35,815 bases of DNA from Sperchopsis tessellata (GCA_033557685.1 JAWQRN010000154.1:1-35815); one strand, 5' to 3'; positions 25,141 to 35,815 are shown, counted from the stretch's first letter. The notes: a model not told the origin generated them from the sequence alone. A program made the numbers and translations.

Positions 25141-25610
25141 TTACCAAGAATAATAAGAGAGTTCATCGTAATATATAAATATCCGGAAAAGATTAACCAA
25201 CGCCGTTGAAAATCCCATTAAATTAAGTTTGAAAATTAGAATACAATGATCAGCACGGTCAAAAGCCTTCGTAATGTCGGTATAAATGGCATCCACGTGA
25301 CCTCCACCGTCAACAACCGAAGATATACATTGGATATAAGAATATAAGTTAGTTGAAGTTGATATATTTCGCATGAAACCGTGCTGGTAGGCAGAAATAC
25401 AACCTTGAACCTGGGGATAAATTAAGGAAAAGGTGACGGATTCAAAGACCTTAGCGAAATTAGAAAGTATGGCAATAGGTCTATAGTTCATGATATAATG
25501 AACGTCACCTGTCTTATGTATAGGTATAATCCTAGACTGCTTCCGTACTTCCGGAAAGGAATTATTTCTCAAACACAGGTTGAAAACGAAAGAACCGAGT
25601 GACATATATA
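25141..25610 (-). mobile_element. Non-LTR retrotransposon RT fragment (uninterrupted 154 codons)
   Basis: The minus-strand frame has SRIIPIHKTGD, NYRPIAILSNFAKVFES, YQHGFMRNISTSTNL and VDAIYTDITKAFDRADHCIL. These are RT blocks 0 to 3; the last holds the motif A aspartate. Motif C is missing because the copy stops soon after. No stop occurs in the homologous part, so it is younger or better preserved than most repeats here. The last residues (DELSYYSW) are probably read-through into flanking DNA. Confidence 0.82.
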
Positions 25611-25799
25611 TGACGAGTTTTAACCCACGTATGTGCTTCTTCGTTTTGTGAAACCGAGATCCTTCGAGATCGGCTAGTCAGAGACATAGCGAGCGAATAT
25701 TTTACGTTGGTCAAGTAATAGACTTATATATTCTCTGCTACTGTATCCTGCATGGTGATAGGTTAGTTTGGTGTAAGCGTGTGTTGTGATTGGCGCATT

Positions 25800-27295
25800 C
25801 GGTTTTGGGGGCGTGGCGTTTACTCGGTTTACCAATGACTGGCATCCACGTGGAAGGTAAGTGCAAACCATCATCTCGGGTATTCATACAGTTCGGTCAT
25901 TTTTCAATTTCTACAGCTTCCGTAAAGTTCGGTGTTTCAAGTATATTTTACGCGAAATTGTTTTTGTGTCCTGCAAATTTATTCTGTGCCCTGTATTCTT
26001 GGTGTGTTGATATAGCGCAGATGATACTTCTAATCTCTTTATAGCTAGTTCATGTTCCTTCATGCAAGTTGATATGCGACGATTTGTTTGTCCGATGTAG
26101 GTCCTTTCACAATAGAAGAAGGGCACTCCTTGACCTTCCAAAGGGATTGTGTTCTTCGGGGTTCTAAGAAGGTTACCAATTTTCGTATTTGTTCAGAATA
26201 TTGTTTTTACGTTAAATCGCCTTAGAATGTTCGAAGCTCTGTCAGTAGTTCCTTTAATGTAAGGTAGGACAACTGCTGCTGATGGTTTTTCTTTTTCTCT
26301 CAACACGGCGATCTTTATTAATAGCTGTTGAGCAAACATATTTCCTTTAGGGTTTCCATTTCTTCATTGCGATGTTCTGCATCGGACAAGGTTTTAGCAC
26401 GAAATACTGAAGTATTCAGTCCCGACTGTAGTTGAGCTGGATGGTAATACGATCTTGCACGGTTCGTGTGTGTTGGTTTTCTATACACTATGTGGGCCAG
26501 TGTTTCGTCCTGTTTCTTGGTTAAGAGCACGTCCAGGAATGGTAGTCGGTTGTTTTCTTCGATCTACATGGTGAATTTTATCTTCCTATGCTAAGAGTTA
26601 AGGTGTCCAAGAAAGCGGTGTCGTTCTTCCATTCCATGTGGCCATACCACTAGTATGTCGTCCACGTATCTAAGCCAGAGTGTTGGTTTGGAGGACGTAG
26701 TTTGTAGAGCAGTTTCTTCGAAGGAGTTCATGTATATATTCGACAGCATTGGTGATAAAGGGGAGCCCATATGAGCGCCTTCAACTAACTAACGCTGTCC
26801 ATCGTATACGAAATATATATTGTTCACGCAGTGTTGTGTTAGATTAACTATATGTTTTGGTATGTTCATTTTGTGGAGGAACTCGATGGTTTCTATTATC
26901 AGAACATTTGTGAAAAACGAGACAACGTCAAAGCTTACTATCAGGTCCGTAGGCTTCAAATTTAAAGGTTGGATGGCCTCGAGGAGATTTTTGAAATTCC
27001 ACGAAATAATTGGTGTTCTCGGAATGTGGGTGGAGTTTAGATGCTAGAAGCCGCGCCAAGGTATGTAGTGGGAATCGAATAGAGCTCACTATCGGTCGTA
27101 ATGGTACGTCGGCCTTGTGGATCTTTGGTAGACCGTATATTTTCTGGAATTTGGAAGACTTCTCTCTGGGAATAATTCGTTTCTGGTCTGATTCTGGGAT
27201 TGGTGATGCTTTTATCTTGATCCTTGTTGTTTCTTCCAGGTAGGTGGTTGGATCGGTTTCTATTGGCTTGTATGATTGGTCGCTTAAGATGTCTG
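25800..27295 (-). mobile_element. Penelope-like element: RT plus GIY-YIG (copy 2, best preserved)
   Basis: Minus strand from about 27295: DILSDQSYKPIETDPT, then KIYGLPKIHKADVPLRPIVS (about 27135-27080). Motif A is DLIVSFDVVSFFTNV (about 26945-26900, aspartate kept). A stop falls just before LVEGAHMGSPLSPMLSNIYM (motif B, intact). Motif C is RYVDDIL (about 26670). NRLPFLDVLLTKKQDE and HIVYRKPTHTNRA are at about 26560-26440. The GIY-YIG start is CERTYIGQTNRRISTCMKEH (about 26110-26050). The C-terminal tail VEIEK..RDDGLHLP is at about 25915-25860. All three RT motifs survive, but several frameshifts and stops break the ORF. Copy 3 starts head to head at its 5' edge. Confidence 0.9.
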
Positions 27296-27890
27296 CTCTA
27301 TCGAAAGGTTTCAATTTTGTAATTGCTCCTAAACATATTCCAGCGGAAACCATAATTACAAGAATCTAACTAGCTCTAGAAGTCATACCAAAAGAAGAAG
27401 CTGAAATAGCCCGACAAGAAATTTGCCGTCCATCTTAACCACCGAAACAAAACCTCTCAAAAGAAGAAAAAACTGGTCTTAGGAAGCTCAAGGAAAACCC
27501 TGATGTTATAATTCTACCTGCAGAGAAGAAAATGCAACTGTTATTATGAATATGGAAGACTACCATAAGAAGATGGTCATCTTAAGGGACCAATCATACA
27601 AGCGCATAGAACCGACTCAACCACCTACCTGGAAAAAAAAACAACAAGAATCAAGATAAAAGCATCACCAATCCCGTAATCAGACCAGAAACGAATTATT
27701 GCCGAAGAGAAGGCTTTCCAAATACTTGAAACTATACGGTCTGTCAAAGATCCACAAGGCCGATGTACCATTACGACTGATAGTGAGCTCTATTGGATCG
27801 CAAATTCGGGCATTTCGTAAACCTATCTACCTCTCTACTTTCAATATCGATTCGCTTTATTATCGTCTATGCGGCAGTAAATTTTAAAAA
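27296..27890 (+). mobile_element. Penelope-like element 5' fragment (copy 3, head to head with copy 2)
   Basis: The plus strand reads KGFNFVIAPKHIPAETIITR from about 27303, then EEAEIARQEI, ENPDVIILPAEK, MEDYHKKMVILRDQSYK (about 27548-27598), and KLYGLSKIHKADVPLRLIVS (about 27730-27790). This is the region upstream of RT that copy 2 lacks, plus a segment overlapping copy 2. The reading frame shifts several times. Similarity ends soon after VSSIGS near 27800. Confidence 0.85.
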
Positions 27891-28439
27891 TGTTTCTTGA
27901 ATATTAGAAAAGAATACATGTTTTAATGCTTATCCAACATTGACTGTTATAAGCAAAGCTTTGACTGATACAAGTTATATGTGTATACATTCAGATATAT
28001 ACAGATGGCGCAAAATAAGCTGAATAATTTGTTTCTCTGTAACTTTAGAATGTTAGAAATATAAAAATTAATTATCTAAGTAACGAATAAAAGCTTTAGT
28101 TTTGGAATTTGTTTACATCATATGTAAACATCATATTGGGAAAATATCACCACCTTCTTACTCGTAAACATGTACTCTTCTCACGGCGTTTTCCTTGAAA
28201 TTTCTCGGAATTTTAGGAGGTATTCCGGATATTAACGTTTATGAGCTCTAAGTTTCGATGGTTATTGACATACATCCTTGAGATAGCACCAAAGGAAAAA
28301 GTTTAGAGCGCGGTGGCCAACTCACATCACCATTTTTAAATGAAATGCGAATGAGAAAATGCTGTCTCAAAAGTGTTCCGAATGATAAAAAAGGTTGAGA
28401 ACCGCTGTCTATAATATTTAGCCCAACTACAGTAAACAG
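27891..28439. other. Intergenic stretch: no recognised gene
   Basis: The only structure seen is a short perfect palindrome GTTTACATCATATGTAAAC at 28111-28129 (8-bp arms, 3-base loop). Confidence 0.4.
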
Positions 28440-28985
28440 TTCGAGCTGCACGAGAGGTCACTGGCCCACTTAGTCAACCCGCAGATTCTCAGAAATTAGA
28501 TAACTCACTCAAACCTCCAGCCATGACTCACTTTGGCGGTTTATGAGAGGCAGGGGTGAAATCCACCAAATTTCATCTCAAATTTATCACAGGAAATCAT
28601 CCCTTCGGTTTTGAAGAACTCATATCACTTTTCGCACGCATTAACCTAAAATTCCAGGCCACTTGCCTACTTTCTTCATCTCCTGATGAGACAAACTTGC
28701 TATCTCCAGATCATTTTCTTATTCGTACACCGTCAGTAGCTCGTCCTAGGTAAGATCTAATTCAACCTCAAACTTATCTATTATCACGTTGGTAATTCAT
28801 CAATTAAGTTGTACATTTCTAGGATCGGTGGCAAGTCGAATATCTACACAACTTTCAACAAAATAATAAATGGAAACATCAGCCACCTCATTATAACACT
28901 GGGGATCTAGTTATCATTAGATATTCTTCCGGTCCAAAAGAATGGAGGATCATCAGGTGGATTGAACTTACTCATCTATTCATCG
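28440..28985 (+). mobile_element. Bel/Pao retrotransposon integrase end (copy 2)
   Basis: The plus strand reads KPPAMTHFGGL*EAGVKSTK (28515-28572, one stop), then FGFEELISLFARI and LLSPDHFLIRTPSVARPR (about 28698-28752). Then come RWQVEYLHNFQQNNKWKHQP and GDLVIIRYSSGPKEWRI (about 28828-28955). This is the conserved order at the Pao integrase C-terminus. One stop and one shift near 28750 are seen. It is distinct from the copy at 10.9-11.6 kb. Confidence 0.85.
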
Positions 28986-29300
28986 TTTCTTAGCACGCGC
29001 CACCTAGTACCTCATTTTGTAAATATTTCAATTCATCCATCCATGTGCCCACTGCTGTTAGTCGTATAGAACCATAATTGTTAACTACTATGCTTGACCG
29101 GTAGCAGCGGCAGTTCATCGGAATCTCACGTGCTTCTAAAACTCCGTCATATAAAAGATGGTGTTCAACCGCAATACGCTTGGCACCTCGTTTTGCGTCA
29201 TAGTCGTAGTTTTAAACAAAGATCTACAATTTAGTGTTCGTAATTTAACATGATAATTGAAGAAATTGTGTAAGCTGTTATGTTTAAAATTTAGGTATTC
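28986..29300 (+). other. Possible Pao 3' LTR/promoter region
   Basis: A CATATAAAAG box at about 29147-29156 lies just downstream of the Pao integrase end, where a 3' LTR would be expected. The LTR ends were not identified and no second copy lies in the window, so this is inference. Confidence 0.2.
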
Positions 29301-29800
29301 ATTTTTTGTCCTTCCTTGTGTTTACACATCAACGAAGCAACCTCTGTTCTGCGTCTAACCATACATACGTAAATACAACTATTGTCAGTATATTCGAATA
29401 TTTTTATATAATTTATGTGGAATATTTTCGAGAATATTATGAACACGAAATGTTAAAGTTGTGTCGATAATTTCAGGTATTGTTAACTGATAAGATCGAA
29501 AATAATGTGATATAAATAATGTTCAACTCATTATTAGATTAATCGTTTCTGTCGCTACAACAAAATTAAACTTATTTAAAATTAGTAGTATGATTTAGAA
29601 ACGACTAGCAAATGTCAGTGTTATTGACATTAAAACAGAATTACTATTACATAAAGTTAAACAGAAGTTATAGAGTTAACGAATTTTTAATAAATCACAT
29701 GTAGGAGCTTTTACACGATTTCCACCCAAAAACACCTATTATATGTTAACAAATAATTTTGCAAAAACTAAGTAACGTAAAATAAAGTTGTTAATTATAA
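29301..29800. other. Intergenic stretch: no recognised feature
   Basis: This is AT-rich DNA with no reading frame or repeat that I recognise. Confidence 0.4.
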
Positions 29801-29811
29801 TTGATTGCTAT

Positions 29812-29925
29812 CTTTTGTAACTGTTTTCGAAGACGCGTGTACGACGCAGCCAGACACCCTTGATGCGTTCATGAAGTGTTGACAGTTATGTTGGAACTGC
29901 TGCTGGGAGTACGAATAAAGCTGGC
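29812..29925. repeat. Dispersed repeat, copy 1 (uninterrupted)
   Basis: Begins CTGTTTTCGAAGACGCGTGT (29819) and continues through CACCCTTGATGCGTTCATGA, TTGACAG and CTGCTG to about 29915. It matches 32429-32456 plus 32705-32790 with about 80 percent identity by eye. The copy at 32.4 kb is split by an insertion; this one shows the empty site. Confidence 0.7.
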
Positions 29926-29999
29926 AGATACATTTTTGTCGACACACATGGACAAGGCCATTGTAAGGGTGGAAAGATTTAGGGAAATGGTGGAAGAGA

Positions 30000-31980
30000 A
30001 AATAGGTGAGTATTTTCTCTTCCACTATATCAGCATGCAAAGATGATGGTATTGTGGGATTAGTTAATCTAGTATTACCATGTTATCAAATGATACAACT
30101 ATTAGTAATGTTGAATGAATATTGCGATTGTTTCTGGCGAAATACTGATAAATTAATAAAACCTAACGCAGCTAAAATGTCAATTGACACGGTTATTATC
30201 AGATTTTTTAAGGATCAATTATCTATATCGAAGCATGTATTTATCACACGATCACTAATACGAATTTTTACGAATACCATTCGGGTTTCCCAAATGCTAT
30301 TAACAGCATTTTAGGATCATTGCTATTTAGCATATATAGACGATGGTCTCTTGTCGTCAAATGATTTTAAAGATGGTTTAAATATTTTAAAAAAGTTCAT
30401 CTATTGTTTTGCGATGCAGGTCTAACCATAGGGCTAAGGAAATGCCATATCATTATGACTAAAATTGATAAACACGAGATTAATTCAGATGGAGTGAAAC
30501 CTGGCGAAAGAAAACCGGATGCGATACGTAAATTCCCAACTTCTTCAGACGTTCATACAGTACATCAATTTCTAAGACTAACGAGTTATTTTAGAAAGTA
30601 TTGTGTAAAACTTTGTATGTTTTGCACAAATCGCTAAATTATTGATAACTTTAACGAAAAGTGATTTCAATGGGCGGAAATGGAACAACGTGCGTTCGAA
30701 ATTCCAAAAGAACTGTTGGTGAGCATACCGGTATTAGCAATTTATCATCCAAAGCTCCCAACTGAAGTGCATGCTGATGCTTCAGAATGAAGTCATAGTG
30801 GTACCTTACTTCAAAGGCAAGATTTTTATAGTATATTTAATTGGAATGAAATTCAAAGTGGTGACAGATTGTAAGACCATACTAACAACCTTAACGAAAA
30901 GGGACGTAATGACTCGAATAAATCGATGGTGGTTAGTAAATTAGTAATTTGACTTTGGCATAGAGTATCACCAAACAGCAGGGGCTCAGTTTTCGGACCA
31001 CAAGACATAGATAATGTACATGTACTAACAGTGAATGTATATCAGGAAGATTTGGTATTTAGTGCACAAATGAGCGATGGACATTGTAAGTTTCTTAAAT
31101 AAGTGTTATCTATAATTGTATTACATGATGAAAAGCAGAAAAATCTAATGACTATGGCATTATAAATGACTAACTATATCAAAATACGCCAGAAAGTAAA
31201 CGGTGGATTCTGCCAAGGTCTCTCGAAACCAAATCGTCATGTATATTGATGAGACTGGGCACACGTCACTTGAAAGGACAATGTTTATCATTTCCAAATC
31301 ATTCTGATTTCCATCGATGTGTTGGTATATATGGAAGTATATATCTTGTTGCATAATTATCTTTATAGTAAAGAAACTGGTAGACTTGTCATAAATTTTT
31401 ACACCCTACTGATAAAGCAAAAATTAGAATAAAGCGGAAAATTTAATTGTATTGGTAGACGCTTTCACGAAATTCGTCTCTCTAAATGCAGTCCAAAAAT
31501 ACAAATGTCAGACCCGTATTAAAGATTCTTGGTAAAGTTGTTGAAGATTTTTGGATACATAAACGAATAATAAGTGATCGAGATCGCTGTTATACGAGTA
31601 AAAAGTTCGCCAAATTTTGCGAGGATTTAAATATCAAGCATCTATTAAAGTCAACGGCAACAACTAGTAGAAATGGACAGGTTGAAAGATAAAACGCACC
31701 GCTCATTATCAGCTTCAGTGAAAGACAAAGAAATGGGATGAATTGTTATCCCGTATAGAGTGGGATTTCCACGAAGAATTCAATAATGGATTATTCCCTG
31801 TTTGAACTATTCTTTGATTACCTCTCAAATTTATTGCCGGTATGTATCTTACAAATGAAATAGATATGGATCATGATGGACATATTCAAGACAATGGTAG
31901 CAAAGTTGTCAAAGGGAAACAAGAACTTGCATATAGAAGTTCTTGTTCGAAGATTAGCAGCGAACTGAGGGAAAAAGTAG
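30000..31980 (+). mobile_element. Gypsy-type LTR retrotransposon remnant, internally deleted
   Basis: Plus strand: YLAYIDDGLLSSNDF (about 30327-30371) is RT motif C with YIDD. CDAGLTIGLRKCHIIMTKID and DGVKPGERKPDAIRKFP, then VHQFLRLTSYFRKY (30412-30600), are the end of RT. IPVLAIYHPKLPTEVHADAS (about 30727-30786) begins RNase H. FKVVTDCKTI and TRINRWWL (about 30850-30935) are further RNase H blocks. LIVLVDAFTKFVSLNAVQ (about 31445-31498) and the 31486-31692 frame (HKRIISDRDRCYTSKKFAKF, NGQVER) are integrase. The protease and most of the early RT are missing, and the element has many stops. No flanking LTR pair was found. Confidence 0.85.
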
Positions 31981-32018
31981 GAAGCTACTTTCAAAGTAAA
32001 AAAAAAATTCTCCTCTAT

Positions 32019-32025
32019 AATATAT

Positions 32026-32061
<36 letters not shown>
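32019..32061. repeat. (TA)n microsatellite
   Basis: An almost pure TA dinucleotide run, interrupted once by AAATA near 32038-32042. Confidence 0.9.
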
Positions 32062-32428
32062 GATGACTGGATTGTATATTTATTTTTATGTGTAAACAGA
32101 AATTTAAGAAATTACTGCGGAGCCTCTACGCCACTGCGCATAGTGCCAGAATAGACGCTCCATGCAACTAAGATCGCTCCAGGTAAATCCAGCGGCCGTT
32201 AGAGTCAAGACTTCCTGTGGCAGATATAAACAGTGGCTGTAAACTACGCACTTTCTTATTAATTGTGAACTTGTAAAAACATTACAATACTACCACGTAC
32301 ACTTTTTTGTTCCTATTTATGTTACTTATTTATAGAGTCACTGATTTTAAAGGTTGTTTTGATGTTCTATCTCGTAGATTCTACCACGAGAATGTGGTGA
32401 CTGTAGCGCAACCGATTGTAATAGACTG

Positions 32429-32790
32429 TTTTCAAAGAGCGTGTATGACACAGCCCATGGTATAAGTAAAGATGGTATGCCCTTGCGCATACGCACCTCC
32501 CACCCCACCAACATCTTACCAATGCTTATGAAGTCAACTGGGAGCGTGTCAGATTTAGGTCGAATTTCGTTTGCTTTCGGTGTCCTTACCACTCCAAACA
32601 ATCGAAATTCGACCTTAATCTGACGTATCCCAGTTGACGTTGGTGCCTAAACCAAACTTAAATATGTTGCTATTATGAGCATACCTATCTTCTCCTACCA
32701 CGATACAGCCTTAGCACCCTTGATGCTTTTATGAGTTATTGACAGCCCACTTTGAACACAGCTTACTTGCAGCACTCTTCGTACGTTCGA
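32429..32790. repeat. Dispersed repeat, copy 2 (split by an insertion)
   Basis: The left part (CTGTTTTCAAAGAGCGTGTA, ending GACACAGCC at 32456) and the right part (GATACAGCC at about 32701, then AGCACCCTTGATGCTTTTAT) together match 29819-29915. The DNA between them is foreign and self-complementary. Confidence 0.65.
32457..32700. mobile_element. Small palindromic (MITE-like) insertion nested in a repeat
   Basis: About 244 bases with an internal inverted repeat. GTCAACTGGGAGCGTGTCAG and onward to about 32569 is reverse-complemented by about 32603-32638 (arms near 36 bases, loop about 33). Outer ends also pair in part: GATGGTATGC at 32471-32480 with GCATACCTATC at about 32678-32688. Near-identical (GA)YACAGCC flanks could be a target duplication or an alignment effect. 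No coding capacity. Confidence 0.6.
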
Positions 32791-33540
32791 TCTATCATTT
32801 GTTAATTTTTATAAATATATTATATTATACTATATATAATTAATTAGAATAAAATTATTTATTTTTGTGTTTAGTTTTTGTGACTGTTTTTATTACTTGG
32901 CCGCACATGATAAATCAAATATCAATACAATGCGGCCAGGTCAAATTTTAAATGCAAAAGCCAAATATATTTCGAAAAATATAGGTACAACCTAAGATAG
33001 AGTGAACACCGTGTCAGTTATCAGCACTGCTCTGTTAGTAATTAGTTTATGTTAGTAATTAGTTATCGCAGTCGTAAATATGACACCATAGTTGTTCAGA
33101 ACAGTACTAGAGCGTATGTTTCGAAAAATAGATTGGAAACAAAGGAGCATACAAGTTGTTGTAAAAGTTAAATAGAGGTTTACAATTTACTATTCTTTAA
33201 CATTTCTATATAGAAAGGACATTTTTTACAATACTGTATAGATTTCTTTAAACCAATATACATACAGTTTCCACCTGTAGGAGGCGCTAACTACTTTACC
33301 GGGGTAAACTAATGAACAAATACTCGTGGAGCGAGTTTGTTATAAACTTTGTGATACATCTAGTAGCAAATAATGATAATAGGACCCTCGAAGTGTATGA
33401 GTAACTTGTCTATTGATACCTGCCGATTTACGATTCTGGGACGAGCCTAGCTCTCTAAGTATCTGGTGGAGAAAGTTATGTTGGTCAGATAAAAGGCACG
33501 AGGACTATGACTTCTTGGATATGGGTCTATTTAGTCTATA
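32791..33540. other. Intergenic stretch: no recognised gene
   Basis: This is AT-rich DNA with no reading frame or repeat family that I recognise. Confidence 0.4.
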
Positions 33541-33551
33541 CTCCTAGTCCT

Positions 33552-34793
33552 CTGTTACCCTGTCAATGACAATAAAAAAAATACACGTGCTTGGATGCAG
33601 GGCAAATGCCTTTCCGATTGCAAAAATAAATATAACACCGCTATAAATTGCGGAAACAAAAGAATATGACAAGAAACCCTGAAAATAAAATATCTAAAAT
33701 TAAAACTAAAATATGGCAATTGCAAGACAAGAAAGCACAATATAGACTTTAAAAGTACAGTAACAATGTAACACAAATACAATAAAATAAAATATTGCGC
33801 GGGCATACACTCGCGCACTTGCGGCGGTTCGACGAGCGTCACAGGGAGGGTTTTAGAGAGAGAGACAATTACTGTGGTTTGAATTAATTGAACAGGTCGA
33901 TTAAATATATTATATGCGCGGGTACGCTAACTAGATATCTTTCGGCTACTCAACTAAGTTAGACTTGAATAAATAAATAAAACAGTCGCGAAGAATTTAC
34001 AATAATTACTATGACGTTATTCTGGAAGAATGAATACAGATGAGCGGTAACCTGGTAGAAGGCCAGTCCGGTATGTCTGCTAAGCCCGGCTCCGAATAAC
34101 AACGTGAAATCCCAAAAAGGAAGATATTCTAGTTCGAAACGTCGACAGATGAGCGGCAACCTTGTAGGAAGTCACGTCCGGTATATCTGCTAAGTCTGAC
34201 TCAGAATATGCAACATGATGTCTCAAAATTAAGAATAAAATAAAAGCAAAATATAGATAAAATGTAACGAGTGTAAACTAACCAAGTTCTCAAGGAACTC
34301 GAGAAATAAATACTGAAAATTAATTGAAATTCTAATAACGCGTTAAATTTTAAGCTTGAATACTAAAATGAAATTGAATAATATAATGTTAGCTGGAATA
34401 CATTTCTATCAGATTAACGACTGATCTAGTGAAATACTGTCGAAGAGAGAGAGCCTTTGTCTAACTAGTGCCCAATATTTATGGTTTTGCTCGAACCGTG
34501 CGTATCCGTGATTGGGGGACAGTGACCTTCAATCGCCTGCAAGTTCTTCTCATTCCACATACGCAGTTCCTAAGCAAATATCTCTCTCTGTCGCTCGTAT
34601 GTAGCGTTTGGACGCTCCCTTTCTGACGCTATGGAAAAATACCGCGGCGGCTTAAATCTGGCGCGAACACACGCTAGGTAGTGAATTTTAACAACCAATT
34701 GCGTCACAAGAAAAATATACTTTAAAAGAATAAATTTTAAATCTGATTTAAATGAAAAAAAAAAATAAATAATTGGGAAATCCCATATCGTTA
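33552..34793 (-). repeat. Possible LTR-like repeat (low confidence)
   Basis: On the minus strand the segment would begin TGTAACGATATGGG (34793) and end GGGTAACA (33552), that is TG...CA with roughly complementary tips. It is unusually GC-rich in places and carries an internal 109-bp tandem repeat. I found no matching target duplication, and no second copy lies in the window, so this could equally be another repeat class. Confidence 0.22.
34036..34250. repeat. 109-bp tandem repeat, two copies
   Basis: ACAGATGAGCGGYAACCTKG at 34036 recurs at 34145. TCCGGTATRTCTGCTAAG and a CTC-GAATA-CAAC block then follow at the same offset in both. The copies have diverged by about 20 percent. Confidence 0.85.
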
Positions 34794-35305
34794 CACTCTA
34801 TGCTTTGTAACGAAACTACGTTGTAACTTTCTAACTGCACCAATATTTGCAAGGCAACAATGTAACACCTTTTTTAGAAATCTCACTAATTAAACCCTTT
34901 TAGAAATCATATCACTAATACTATCTTTCCCAAAAACAACAAATTACCTTCAGGTTACGTAGTAACGACCATAGACGGTCCATTTTATTGTCTTGTTAAA
35001 TTGGGTTTAGCTATCGTAAAAGAGAAACTCTAAAACAATTAGCAACCCCAAATTAGAATTTGAATCGAATTTTTAAAGACCTTTTCTAACTTAACCCAGG
35101 TAGACACGTGTTCAACGTACGTCACAAATAACACCACCACTTTCAAAAAACAAACCTTTTGAGAAAAAAGAATCTATTTCATTGGTAATTTCTTTAACAC
35201 AAAAGAACACCATTGGAAGACACAACTGCGAGACCACTCCCATCAGTTAATTTCCAAACAAGCACCTCCCCTAATAAATAGAATGATAATATTGCACGAT
35301 ATAGC
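34794..35305. other. Intergenic stretch: no recognised gene
   Basis: No reading frame of note, RNA gene or repeat unit was recognised. Confidence 0.4.
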
Positions 35306-35314
35306 AAAAGCAGT

Positions 35315-35415
35315 GAAGGAAGTAAAAGAGTCGACGGAGAGTGAAGAGAGTCGAAGAGTGAAGAGAGTAGGAGATTCGAAGAGTAGAAGAGTCGGATAAT
35401 TGAAGAAAAAGAGTG
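35315..35415. repeat. Purine-rich GA-type low-complexity tract
   Basis: Repeated variants of AGAGTCGAAGAGTGAAGAGA extend over about 100 bases, followed nearby by a (CT)n run at about 35502-35515. Confidence 0.8.
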
Positions 35416-35815
35416 GTATCAGAGAAGTGTTACAGACTTACAGAGTCAAAGGGTATCTGATTGTAACATCACCCCATAAATATACAAAAATAAAACATAT
35501 CTTTCTCTCTCTCTCATTAAATTGTTATACCAACTAAGCTCTGCGATTGTGATTATTTACTTAAATAAACAAATAGTAAATTAATAAGTTACTTAACTGT
35601 AGTAAAAGAAAAATCCCTCGACTCGACAACCAACATAAAAACCTATTGAATGGAGAATATCTTAACCATTTGTGATTTGCGTATTATATTTGCACACACT
35701 ATCGAAGAGTTCCAAGAATAAAATAATTAATCTGTAATTTGAATGAATATGTTTGTCTTAGGATAGATATGCCAGCCAATGTGTACATCGAGGGCACACT
35801 AATTGAAGCCGTAAC
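35416..35815. other. Window end: no recognised feature
   Basis: This is AT-rich DNA without a supported gene. The last 60 bases could begin something that runs past the window, but I cannot tell what. Confidence 0.35.

Noticed and set aside
26928..27353. A 141-codon minus-strand frame as one protein
   Set aside because: Only the part below about 27295 is Penelope-like copy 2. The first 20 or so codons are antisense to copy 3.
28111..28129. Short perfect palindrome as a possible regulatory operator
   Set aside because: Eight-base arms in AT-rich DNA are expected by chance, and no gene lies next to it.
35414..35424. TGGTATCAGAG, resembling a retrotransposon primer binding site
   Set aside because: This form complements the 3' end of plant initiator tRNA-Met; animal initiator tRNA would need TGGTAGCAGAG. 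No LTR end lies immediately upstream.
1..35815. CRISPR array, riboswitch or bacterial operon
   Set aside because: No regularly spaced repeats with unique spacers, and the split coding exons show eukaryotic DNA.

Overview
The window is AT-rich nuclear DNA from a metazoan, most likely an arthropod. Genes are interrupted by GT-AG introns, the intergenic DNA is dense with decayed transposons, and the mix (mariner, Bel/Pao, Gypsy, Jockey-like and RTE-like LINEs, Penelope-like elements with GIY-YIG nucleases) is typical of arthropod genomes. I cannot name the species.

Positions 202-21134 (+) hold one host protein-coding gene in eight exons. Spliced, it gives a 395-residue JAMM/MPN+ deubiquitinase of the AMSH (STAMBP) family. 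It has an N-terminal USP8-type dimerisation domain, a charged linker, a perfect match to the STAM SH3-binding motif (PSVDRSNKP), and a C-terminal zinc protease domain in which every catalytic and structural-zinc residue I looked for is present. All exon phases agree and all junctions are GT-AG, so the gene looks intact. By family knowledge it trims K63-linked ubiquitin chains at endosomes with STAM/ESCRT-0.

The introns are where mobile DNA has accumulated. Intron 1 carries an antisense Jockey-like reverse transcriptase. Intron 3 carries an element with long inverted arms around a transposon-like gene. Intron 6 carries Pao integrase, LINE endonuclease, Penelope-like and Tc1/mariner-like fragments. 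Intron 7 carries a mariner with a lost catalytic residue, an RTE remnant, an antisense gag-like fragment and a 750-bp near-palindrome.

Downstream of the gene (21.1-35.8 kb) the only intact functional gene I can support is a tRNA-Leu(UAA) at 24620-24703. The rest is repeat debris: a transposase-like pseudogene (23.3-24.0 kb), a plus-strand GIY-YIG fragment and an antisense LINE RT (24.9-25.6 kb), two Penelope-like copies joined head to head (25.8-27.9 kb), a Pao integrase end (28.4-29.0 kb), a collapsed Gypsy element (30.0-32.0 kb), a small hairpin element nested in another repeat (32.4-32.8 kb), and LTR-like or tandem-repeat DNA to the end.

I found no complete novel operon-like system. The most interesting structures are the Penelope-like copies with hammerhead-like motifs, the large intronic palindrome, and the foldback element in intron 3.
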